Positions 54,062-64,000 of a stretch of 64,000 nucleotides of DNA are shown here, piece after piece. The DNA is from Pandoraea pulmonicola (GTDB taxonomy: Bacteria; Pseudomonadota; Gammaproteobacteria; Burkholderiales; Burkholderiaceae), in NCBI RefSeq assembly GCF_000815105.2, contig NZ_CP010310.2, positions 1,178,001 through 1,242,000 on the forward strand, in the 5' to 3' direction. The first letter of the stretch is position 1. Every line of letters begins with the position of its first letter. The position numbers and the translations under genes were made by a program. A model generated the notes under the pieces. It was given only the letters and a program-made list of their open reading frames with translations, was not told where the DNA came from and ran no database searches.

Positions 54062-54271
54062 ATTTGGAAGAAGAAGTACAACGGAAGCGCGTTAGAGATG
54101 GCGCGTGGAAATTGTACGGGTTGTGATTGTATCAACCAGTATTTAAGTGATCGAAAGATGACTTGGAATACGGCACACACGCGATGTGTGGGCTCCACGT
54201 AAGTGCTAAAGCACTAACGTGGACCGACACGCGAAAACTCAACCTGTAACGGGGAGACATTCTCGTTATAG

Positions 54272-57150
<2,879 letters not shown>

Positions 57151-57270
57151 TAACCAGTGTGTTTTCCTGGTGTGAGTATCGCTGTGCCGATACCAGTCAC
57201 AACCCAATACGTTGTACTACGCTTCTTCCGAATTGGTTTCGCTGAGCGCCTCAGCGGAACATACAAGTTA

Positions 57271-57386
57271 TGCCTGATGACCATAGCGAGTTGGAACCAC
57301 CCCTTCCCATCCCGAACAGGACCGTGAAACGACTCCACGCCGATGATAGTGCGGATTCCCGTGTGAAAGTAGGTAATCGTCAGGCT
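57271..57386 (+). rRNA. rrf: 5S ribosomal RNA
   Basis: TGCCTGATGACCATAGCGAG at the start pairs with ATCGTCAGGC at the end, closing the molecule. The CCCATCCCGAACAG loop is the universal 5S element. It lies about 120 bases behind 23S and just before the operon terminator. Confidence 0.93.
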
Positions 57387-57392
57387 CCCCTT

Positions 57393-57428
57393 AAAAACCC
57401 CTTGCTACGCTCGTAGCAAGGGGTTTTT
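57393..57428 (+). terminator. rRNA operon terminator
   Basis: CCCCTTGCTAC and GTAGCAAGGGG form an 11-bp perfect stem with a four-base loop, followed by TTTTT. It directly follows 5S and ends the rrn operon. Confidence 0.95.
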
Positions 57429-57545
57429 GCTTTGCCGAGCTCACCAGTAGTACGACTTACGTCGCTTTCGTCGTGCGACAAACCCACACGCCGGCCGAAG
57501 TTCTCTGATTCACCAGATCGATGCACCCTCGCAGTGGAGTCTGGA

Positions 57546-57917
57546 TCAGTCCTCGTACTCAAGCGGCGTATCGCCGCAGTCCAGCACGATTGAGTGAATG
57601 CGAATATCGCACCATTCCCGGAACATCTTGATAGTCAGGTTGCGCGGCCATAGCGCTGGATCGGTATACCAGTCCTCAAGCATTTGCTCGAAAAGCACCT
57701 TCCAGCAACGCTGAATCCAACGCTTGCCAGGCTGGTCCACATCGTCGGCTTCGTTCGTCGGGATCAGAAAGGCCGATGGCTCTGCCTGCGCATTCGCCAG
57801 TGTGACGGCGGGGGTCGTCGGGACAGGATCCGCTGCGTTGATCCACGCGACGAATGGCGCTTTCGGAACAATGATGGCGACAACCCGGTTAGAGACGAAT
57901 AGTGGTTCAAGCGACAT
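57546..57917 (-). CDS. Conserved hypothetical protein
   Basis: This gene encodes 123 residues from ATG 57917, preceded by GAGG eight bases upstream; an ATG 12 codons earlier lacks such a site. The sequence MSLEPLFVSNRVVAIIVPKAPFVAWIN, the DQPGKRWIQRCWKVLFEQMLEDWYTDP middle and RNLTIKMFREWCDIRIHSIVLD end look like a compact cytosolic protein with many Trp. It occurs behind rRNA operons in other Burkholderiales, as I recall. It converges on the rrn terminator. The function is unknown to me. Confidence 0.7.
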   Translation of the reverse strand: MSLEPLFVSNRVVAIIVPKAPFVAWINAADPVPTTPAVTLANAQAEPSAFLIPTNEADDVDQPGKRWIQRCWKVLFEQMLEDWYTDPALWPRNLTIKMFREWCDIRIHSIVLDCGDTPLEYED

Positions 57918-58147
57918 CTGGTGGACCTCATGCTCGAAGGGGGCGAAGAACAAATGCTAAAGCAAGGTGACGGTCACGGCACGAGTACTTTGCCAGCGAA
58001 TCTCTTCCGTAGTACTTCCGATTTCATAGACGCTCGAGGCGAGCATCCCCATGCGCCACTACTGACTAGGACCCGTTGAACTCGTCAGTGAAACAGATTT
58101 CGCTCATGCTCGTGCGCATTGAATTCTGTTCGGCGCTGAATGAAGGC

Positions 58148-58175
58148 AAAAAAAGTGCCGTGATCACGGCACCTT
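58148..58175 (-). terminator. Terminator of the OPT transporter gene
   Basis: GTGCCGTGATCACGGCAC (58155-58172) is a perfect 18-base palindrome. On the minus strand it is followed by TTTTTTT (58148-58154), about 80 bases past the OPT gene stop. Confidence 0.8.
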
Positions 58176-58252
58176 CGATATGAGCCCAACCTCCCGGCAG
58201 CAGCGACGCTCCCGCCGCCGCTGCCCGGCGCGCCTGGAAACGTTGGCGAGAC

Positions 58253-60322
58253 TTACCGCGCTGTCGCCAACACCCGCCGGACCACCGCCGCGCAAATGCC
58301 TGCAAAGACGATCAGCGCGAGCCATTCCGACGTGGTGGCAAAGTCCTTGCCGACAATTGCCAGCGGCGCATCCGATCCGGCAATGCCGACGACCATTGCC
58401 ATCGCAACGCCGACCAGACTCTCGCCCACGATCAACCCGGATGCTAGCAACACGCCGCGCCGTTCCGCCGCTTCGGCGAACGGCCCGAAGTCCTTGCCCT
58501 GCGACTTGGCGCGGGCTTTGAGAACACGCTGCGCAATCCACCCGAGCAACGCACCGATGACCAGCACCGAGCCCACCGTCGGCGGAAGATAGATGCCGAT
58601 ACCTACGGCAATCACCGGTACGCGCGCGACACCACCGCGCCTGGCCAACATCGCGTCGATAGCGATCAACGCGAGACCGAGCACCGCCCCGATACCAAGC
58701 ATCGACCAGTCGAGCCGATGCGTGAAGATGCCCTTGGCGATGGCCGTCATCAGGATGGCCTGCGGTGCGGACAGCGCTTGCGACGGATCCATCCCAGCAC
58801 GCGGCAGCGCGTCGGTGAAGCCATAGGCGTTGTACAGCAGATTCAAGACCGGTGGGATCACCGCCGCGCCCACCACGCAGCCGACGAGCAGCGCCACCTG
58901 CTGACGCCACGGCGTCGCGCCCACGAGCCAGCCGGTCTTCAGATCCTGCAGGTTGTCGTTCGAGATGGTGGCGATCGCGATCACTGCAGCCGTCGTGAAC
59001 AATGCCAGCGCAATGGCGAGCTTGCTGCCGCTGCCCGTGTCGACCAGTCCGCTTGCCTGACTGACGCTGAGAATCAGCAACGACACCAGCACCACCGCAA
59101 CGATACCGATGCCCGAAATCGGACTGGCCGAGGAACCCACCAGCCCGGCCATATACCCGCATGCCGCCGCCACCAGGAACCCGAACACGACGGCGAATAC
59201 CACGCTGCAGGCGACCAGTGTCGCGATGCCGCCGAACGACAGCGGCGCGTCCGCGAGAAACACGCCGAACGTCACGACCCAAACCGCCACGCACACCAGC
59301 GTCAAGCCGATCACCCAATACGGAGAGAGATCCTGTTCCGTACGTCCCAGCGCAACACTTCCGGCGCGTCCACCACGCGACTGCCCCAGCGCGGCGAACG
59401 ACGTCTTCACGCCCTCGACCATGGGCTTGGCCAGCGTGATGAGCGTCCAGACGGCGGCTACACCGATCGTACCCGCACCGATGAAGCGCACCTTTTGCTG
59501 CCACAATCCATTCGCGAACGCCGCAATCGCCTGACCGTCCGTATTAGGCGTGATCGACGTCAACACCGGCACGGCGATGCCCCAGCTCAACACGATGCCG
59601 AGCAGAATCGCGAGCCCGGACACGATCCCGATGAGATAGCCTGCCCCGATCAGCGCGAGCGAGAAACCCGTTGTCAGGCGGAAGACGGCCGTGCCGGCGG
59701 GAATCCATGCCGTGATGCTCTCGCCAAGCACTTTGAGCCCCGTCGTCGCAAAGGCGAACAGCGCGGACACCACGCCACCGAACGCGATTTCGCGCACGCC
59801 GCTCGATTCTGTGCCACGTGCGTTATCCGACTTGGCGCCGCCCGGCGACGTCTCGTCCCCCTCGCTGCCCACGCGCAGAATTTCCGCCGCGGCCAAGCCT
59901 TCGGGGTAAGGCAGATCGCTGTCGACGACCATCGCGCGACGCAGCGGAATCGTGAACAGCACGCCGAGAATGCCGCCCGACGCGCAGATCGCCAGCGTCA
60001 GGCCGAATGGAAAGCCTTGCCAATGCCCGATCATCAGCAGGCCAGGAAGCACGAAGATGATCGACGAGAGCGTGCCGGCCGCGGACGCCTGCGTCTGCAC
60101 CATGTTGTTCTCGAGGATGTTGCCGCCGCGAAACGCGCGCAGCACGGCCATCGAGATCACAGCCGCGGGAATGGATGACGAGAAGGTCAGCCCGACTTTC
60201 AGGCCGAGATAAACGTTGGAGGCGGTGAACACCACGGTGATCAGTGCGCCGAGAATCATGCCGCGCAACGTCAACTCGGGGAGCGACACTGCGTCGGGAA
60301 TACGAGTCGGATGAGATGCCAT
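58253..60322 (-). CDS. OPT family oligopeptide transporter
   Basis: This gene encodes 689 residues from ATG 60322; the open frame continues upstream but without coding look. It has 14-16 membrane helices. The start has LTLRGMILGALITVVFTASNVYLGLKVGLTFSSSIPAAVISM, the OPT signature, and ENNMVQTQASAAGTLSSIIFVLPGLLMIG follows. YPEGLAAAEIL is a typical loop motif. The family carries peptides or metal-siderophore complexes using the proton gradient; this bacterial branch (YES/EspB-type) is poorly defined. It stands alone, flanked by a terminator at its end and a divergent drug exporter gene. Confidence 0.85.
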   Translation of the reverse strand: MASHPTRIPDAVSLPELTLRGMILGALITVVFTASNVYLGLKVGLTFSSSIPAAVISMAVLRAFRGGNILENNMVQTQASAAGTLSSIIFVLPGLLMIGHWQGFPFGLTLAICASGGILGVLFTIPLRRAMVVDSDLPYPEGLAAAEILRVGSEGDETSPGGAKSDNARGTESSGVREIAFGGVVSALFAFATTGLKVLGESITAWIPAGTAVFRLTTGFSLALIGAGYLIGIVSGLAILLGIVLSWGIAVPVLTSITPNTDGQAIAAFANGLWQQKVRFIGAGTIGVAAVWTLITLAKPMVEGVKTSFAALGQSRGGRAGSVALGRTEQDLSPYWVIGLTLVCVAVWVVTFGVFLADAPLSFGGIATLVACSVVFAVVFGFLVAAACGYMAGLVGSSASPISGIGIVAVVLVSLLILSVSQASGLVDTGSGSKLAIALALFTTAAVIAIATISNDNLQDLKTGWLVGATPWRQQVALLVGCVVGAAVIPPVLNLLYNAYGFTDALPRAGMDPSQALSAPQAILMTAIAKGIFTHRLDWSMLGIGAVLGLALIAIDAMLARRGGVARVPVIAVGIGIYLPPTVGSVLVIGALLGWIAQRVLKARAKSQGKDFGPFAEAAERRGVLLASGLIVGESLVGVAMAMVVGIAGSDAPLAIVGKDFATTSEWLALIVFAGICAAVVRRVLATAR

Positions 60323-60645
60323 GTGCGAATAGGGGGGATTTCCGCCCAATGAGAACGTGGCGCAAATTGTATGCGCCTCGCTGGTGCACCGCCAGTCTTG
60401 ACGACCGACATAGAACGACCGTTCGAATCTGCCCCTCTCGCCGCAGTGTCCGCACGAATTTCCGCGCTGCCGCCGCATATTGATGCGAAAGTTCCGCATT
60501 GCCAGCAAATCCATCTATTTCCCGGATAGATTCCAACTTTTCCCAATACCAATATTGATGGATCATGCGGGTTTTCCCCTAACGAAGAACCCTCGCGCGC
60601 AGGTTCATCGAATTCTGGGATCTGCGCCCATCAAGGAGCTTTCCG

Positions 60646-62160
60646 ATGTCCAGTCTGCATACCCCCTCGCATCCGGCAACCCGGGCACGCGGCGCTCGCC
60701 GCTGGCTGGTGCTCGCCGTCGTGTCGGTGGCGCTGCTGCTCATCGTGATCGACATGACGGTGCTGTACACGGCATTGCCTCGTCTGACCCACGATCTCGC
60801 AGCGACGGCCTCCGCCAAGCTGTGGATCGTCAACGCCTATGCGCTCGTCGTCTCCGGTCTGCTGCTCGGCATGGGCACATTGGGCGATCGCCTTGGCCAC
60901 AAGCAACTCTTCCTTGCCGGTCTTGTCGTGTTTGGCGTGGCGTCGCTGGCGGCCGCATTTGCGCCGAGCGCCAACGTGCTGATCGTGGCGCGAGGTTTCC
61001 TTGGCGTGGGCGCGGCCATGATGATGCCTGCAACGCTCTCGCTGATCCGTCTGACGTTTACCGATCCGCACGAGCAAGCGCTCGCCATCGGCATCTGGGC
61101 GTCGGTGGCATCGGGTGGCGCCGCGTTCGGCCCGATCCTCGGCGGCGCGTTGCTCGAACACTTCTGGTGGGGTTCGGTCTTCCTGATCAACGTGCCGATC
61201 GTGCTGATCGCGTTGCCGGTCGCCTGGTGGCTGATCCCGAAGGGAGCGGCGACGTCGAAGCAACCGTGGGACTGGCTCGGTTCGCTGCTCTTCATGATCG
61301 GCCTGATCGGCGTGACATACGCGATCAAGAGCGCGGGCAAGACGTCGCCCGACTGGATGACGGTCGGCATTGCCGCTCTCGTCGGCGTCATCTTCCTGTG
61401 GGCGTTCGTCAAGCGTCAGCAGCGCAGCGCGCATCCGTTGCTCGACTTCACGCTGTTCCGCAACCCGTTGTTCGCCGGCGCCGTGGCCGCCGCGCTCATG
61501 GCGGCCGCCGCCCTTATCGGCATGCAGTTGGTGTTCAGCCAGCGCCTGCAACTGGTGATGGGCTACTCGCCGCTGGAAGCTGGATTGGCCGGTATGCCGT
61601 TGTCGCTGGCGGCGTTCGTTGCCGGCCCGATTGCGGGACGAATGCTGCCGCGCATGGGGAGTACGCGTTTGCTGTCGATTGCATTGACGATGTCGGCAGC
61701 CGGCATGGCAGGCTATCTCTTCCTTCGCGACTCGGACTTCGTGCTGTGGGCGCTGGCGCTTGCCGTGCTCGGTCTCGGCGTCGGTGCGACGATGACGGCG
61801 GCGTCGAGCACGATCATGCAGAGCGCGCCGCCCGAGCGGGCAGGCATGGCGGCGTCGGTCGAGGAAGTCTCGTACGAACTCGGCGGGGCGCTGGGCGTGA
61901 CGTTCATGGGCAGCCTGCTGACGTTCGTCTACGGCCGCGCGATGGATGTGCCGCAAGTGACGACGCTGCCGGACACCGTACGTGACAGTCTCGACGAAGC
62001 GCAACTGGTCGCCGAGCATCTGTCTGCACCGATGGCCGAGTCGCTGACGGCGCTGGCCAACGCGGCCTTCAATCAAGGTTTCGATGCCGTGATTGGCGCG
62101 GGTGCGCTGCTGCTTTTCGCCACGGCCGTATGGGGGCGCTGGCACGCCCGTACGCGCTGA
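60646..62160 (+). CDS. MFS transporter, DHA2 family (SmvA/QacA-like)
   Basis: This gene encodes 504 residues with 14 membrane helices. The first helices contain LLLIVIDMTVLYTALPRLTHDL, the DHA2 motif D1, and LGDRLGHKQLFLAGL. GPILGGALLEHFWWGSVFLINVP is the antiporter motif C region of drug/proton exporters. It resembles SmvA and QacA, exporters of quaternary ammonium compounds and dyes. No TetR repressor is adjacent in the window. AAGGAGC lies before the ATG. Confidence 0.85.
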   Translation: MSSLHTPSHPATRARGARRWLVLAVVSVALLLIVIDMTVLYTALPRLTHDLAATASAKLWIVNAYALVVSGLLLGMGTLGDRLGHKQLFLAGLVVFGVASLAAAFAPSANVLIVARGFLGVGAAMMMPATLSLIRLTFTDPHEQALAIGIWASVASGGAAFGPILGGALLEHFWWGSVFLINVPIVLIALPVAWWLIPKGAATSKQPWDWLGSLLFMIGLIGVTYAIKSAGKTSPDWMTVGIAALVGVIFLWAFVKRQQRSAHPLLDFTLFRNPLFAGAVAAALMAAAALIGMQLVFSQRLQLVMGYSPLEAGLAGMPLSLAAFVAGPIAGRMLPRMGSTRLLSIALTMSAAGMAGYLFLRDSDFVLWALALAVLGLGVGATMTAASSTIMQSAPPERAGMAASVEEVSYELGGALGVTFMGSLLTFVYGRAMDVPQVTTLPDTVRDSLDEAQLVAEHLSAPMAESLTALANAAFNQGFDAVIGAGALLLFATAVWGRWHARTR

Positions 62161-62204
62161 TTGTTTCGGAGCCGGCCTGCTCAGGGGGCCTGTTGCTCTC
62201 CGCT

Positions 62205-62234
62205 AAGCGCGCCCGCCACCTCGCGGGCGCGCTT
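62205..62234. terminator. Bidirectional terminator
   Basis: AAGCGCGCCCGC and GCGGGCGCGCTT form a 12-bp perfect stem with a six-base loop between two convergent genes (ends at 62160 and 62240). The downstream T run on the plus strand is imperfect (TCGTTTCATTTC). Confidence 0.75.
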
Positions 62235-62239
62235 TCGTT

Positions 62240-63589
62240 TCATTTCAACGAACAAGACAGCCAATGCGCAATGCGCACGCCGTCGAGGCGCGAGCCTTCC
62301 GGTGTGTCGCTGCCGAGCATCGTCACGATGACGGGGCGTCGCTTGTGCACCATCACACGCATGACCATGTTGTGCCCGGACTCGTTGATGAAGCCGGTCT
62401 TCTGCACGCTCGCGTGCACCTTCCCGTAGCGCACCAGCCGGTTCGTATTGACGTACTGCAACTGGCCTTTGCCCGTGTGCACCTTTTGTTGATGATCGAT
62501 GGAATAGCGCCGGATCAACGGATAATCGTTCGACGCGCGCACCAGACGTGCGAGCTCACGCGCCGTCGAAACGTTGCGAGGCGACAGCCCCGTCGAATTC
62601 TCGAAGCGGGTATTCGGCATGTTCAGCGCGCGCGCCTTGGCGTTCATGGCGTTGACGAACGCGGTGCGTCCGCCCGGATAGTCGCGGCTCAGCGCGGCCG
62701 CGGCTCGATTCTCCGAGGCCATCAGCGAGATATGCAGCATGTCAGCGCGCGAGAGCGTCGAGCCGACGGCCAGACGAGAATGCGTGAACTTGAGCGTGTC
62801 GAGATCGGCGTTGGTCACACGCAGCGGCGTGCGCATGGCCGGAGCGCTGTCGAGCCAGACGACGGCCGTCATCAACTTGGTGAGCGAAGCGATCGGACGC
62901 ACCTGGTCCGCGTTCCTGGCGAAGAGTGGGGTACCGGTCTTCTCGTCGATGATATAGACCGCGCGCGAGAACAGGCGCTTGCGCGACGTCGCGGTGAAGC
63001 CGCAGCGCGCGAGCAGACGCGGCTTGGCGTCGGTGCTGAGCTGTGCGGAGGGCGCCTTGGCTACTGCGGCCTTCGGCGTGGGATGACGCTGCGCGGTCCG
63101 GGCCGCGGTGGACTTCGGTGCGTTGCGTCGTTGCACCGCCCTTGCATGGCGCGATGCCTGCTTGCTCTTCGCTGCCTTCGCTGCCTTCGCTGCTTTCGCC
63201 GCCTTTGTTGCCGGCTTGCCTTTGGCTGTCGCGTGACGCGAAGCCGCACCGTGGCTCGCGGTGCGCTTTTTCGACGTACTCGCCGCAGTCGCTTTGCGAT
63301 GCGTCGCTTTCGACGATTTTTTTGCGACGGCTTTCTTCTTGGACGCATCCAGGCGCCGCTTGCCAGTGCTCGTCTGATGCGCGTTGGCTGCCAGCGCATC
63401 GCTGATGGGAAGTCCCGCGATGAGCAGGATCACGCCGAAGAGCATCAGACGCGCCAGCGCAATCGCGCGCGGCGACACGCCATGGAGTGTGGGCAACTGT
63501 CGCAGCAATGACGGACGGGACAGCAGGCGAGGAGACCCCGATGGGGACGGCAGGTGCGGGCTTGGCGGCGGGTACCACTGGGCAGACAT
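62240..63589 (-). CDS. D-alanyl-D-alanine endopeptidase (PBP7/S11 family) with Lys/Ala-rich linker
   Basis: This gene encodes 449 residues from ATG 63589; the frame opens 53 codons further upstream but the sequence there looks non-coding. A membrane helix (RLMLFGVILLIAGLPISDALA, about 45-68) precedes a long Lys/Ala/Arg-rich linker (about 75-170). The S11 penicillin-binding domain has SLTK (the SxxK nucleophile), SEN (SxN) and KTG in VQKTGFINESG. It cuts D,D-crosslinks in murein in the periplasm. PbpG-type proteins usually lack such a histone-like linker, which may bind the cell wall. Confidence 0.85.
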   Translation of the reverse strand: MSAQWYPPPSPHLPSPSGSPRLLSRPSLLRQLPTLHGVSPRAIALARLMLFGVILLIAGLPISDALAANAHQTSTGKRRLDASKKKAVAKKSSKATHRKATAASTSKKRTASHGAASRHATAKGKPATKAAKAAKAAKAAKSKQASRHARAVQRRNAPKSTAARTAQRHPTPKAAVAKAPSAQLSTDAKPRLLARCGFTATSRKRLFSRAVYIIDEKTGTPLFARNADQVRPIASLTKLMTAVVWLDSAPAMRTPLRVTNADLDTLKFTHSRLAVGSTLSRADMLHISLMASENRAAAALSRDYPGGRTAFVNAMNAKARALNMPNTRFENSTGLSPRNVSTARELARLVRASNDYPLIRRYSIDHQQKVHTGKGQLQYVNTNRLVRYGKVHASVQKTGFINESGHNMVMRVMVHKRRPVIVTMLGSDTPEGSRLDGVRIAHWLSCSLK

Positions 63590-63841
63590 CTTCGCGGTTC
63601 CGTAGAGGTGCAATACACGGGCAAACTCGTTGGACGAAGCTCCCGCGAGGAGTTCCTGAATTTTCAGCGCCCGTATCACAAATAATGACAAGTGGCGGTC
63701 ATGAGGCGCACGAAAGCATCTGCGATGCACGGCGTATTTGCTTTGCAAAATTGGTTATTGGACGGTGCGCGGCACGTCTTTCTAGACTGAGCGTTCGCCT
63801 CAAACGGCGCCGTTCACACCAACTGATAAGGGGAATACCTC

Positions 63842-64000
63842 ATGCAACGCCGTCAATTGTTTCGCCTGCTCGGCAGCCTCTCGGTCGCACTGGCCTTCGG
63901 CGCGCTTGGGACGATGGGCGCACACGCGGCCGACAAGCCGCTCAAGGTCGGCGTTCGCGGCGGCGTCGACGAGGAAATCTGGGAGGTGGTCACGAAGGTC
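63842..64000 (+). CDS. MetQ/NlpA-like substrate-binding protein, cut by the window end
   Basis: The first 53 codons are present. The signal peptide MQRRQLFRLLGSLSVALAFG ends near AHAADKP, followed by the mature start LKVGVRGGVDEEIWEVVTKV, which matches the MetQ/NlpA family strand (KVGV.....EI.E.V). There is no lipobox Cys in the first part, so it may be a soluble periplasmic protein. It probably binds methionine or another small molecule for an ABC importer. AAGGGG lies before the ATG. The rest lies outside the window. Confidence 0.7.
   Translation, partial: MQRRQLFRLLGSLSVALAFGALGTMGAHAADKPLKVGVRGGVDEEIWEVVTKV

Overview
The window is a piece of a high-GC Burkholderiales chromosome. The 16S rRNA gene and the gene content (SmvA-type and OPT transporters, TRAP and sugar-acid clusters, a YbjN/putative-porin/ExbD set) fit Burkholderiaceae, most likely the genus Pandoraea; the genus call is an inference from memory of 16S sequences, not from a search.

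Layout. (1) 1-4.5 kb: a large membrane-anchored protein with a GH18-like segment and a threonine-synthase-like PLP enzyme. (2) 4.6-19 kb: a contact-dependent growth inhibition (CDI) locus. A 2832-residue CdiA is read leftward and its outer-membrane partner CdiB rightward from a shared A+T-rich gap. Behind cdiA lies about 4 kb of lower-GC DNA holding at least four intact immunity-like genes, a decayed one, and three fragments of cdiA. This looks like an archive of displaced toxin/immunity modules. (3) 19.3-27 kb: a DJ-1/PfpI protein, AraC regulator and SDR, then a LysR regulator facing a FAH hydrolase-SDR-MFS transporter operon that resembles the late steps of non-phosphorylative deoxy-sugar-acid catabolism. 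(4) 26.9-34.4 kb: a LacI-type regulator and a rightward operon of SDR, TRAP transporter (DctP and a fused DctQM), VOC protein, RuBisCO-like protein and DUF1537 sugar-acid kinase. This is a carbohydrate-acid catabolic cluster related to, but not obviously identical with, the D-apiose/apionate pathways. (5) 34.5-36.5 kb: a lower-GC gene for a ShET2/EspL-like cysteine protease effector with five 44-residue repeats. (6) 37-42.5 kb: an isochorismatase-amidohydrolase-DoxX-XapX operon, a FixJ-type response regulator and a parvulin. (7) 42.6-51.3 kb: a two-partner-secretion pore without an exoprotein, followed by an energised envelope operon: a DUF2341-LamG-ExbB fusion, ExbD, a TonB-like protein, a putative porin, a coiled-coil periplasmic protein and a YbjN protein. 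(8) 51.8-57.4 kb: a complete rRNA operon (16S, tRNA-Ile, tRNA-Ala, 23S, 5S) with promoter and terminator. (9) 57.5-64 kb: a small conserved protein, an OPT transporter, a DHA2 drug exporter, a PBP7-type D,D-endopeptidase and the start of a MetQ-like lipoprotein gene cut by the window end.

The items most worth attention are the CDI module archive, the ShET2-like effector, the RuBisCO-like protein cluster and the DUF2341-LamG-ExbB envelope operon.
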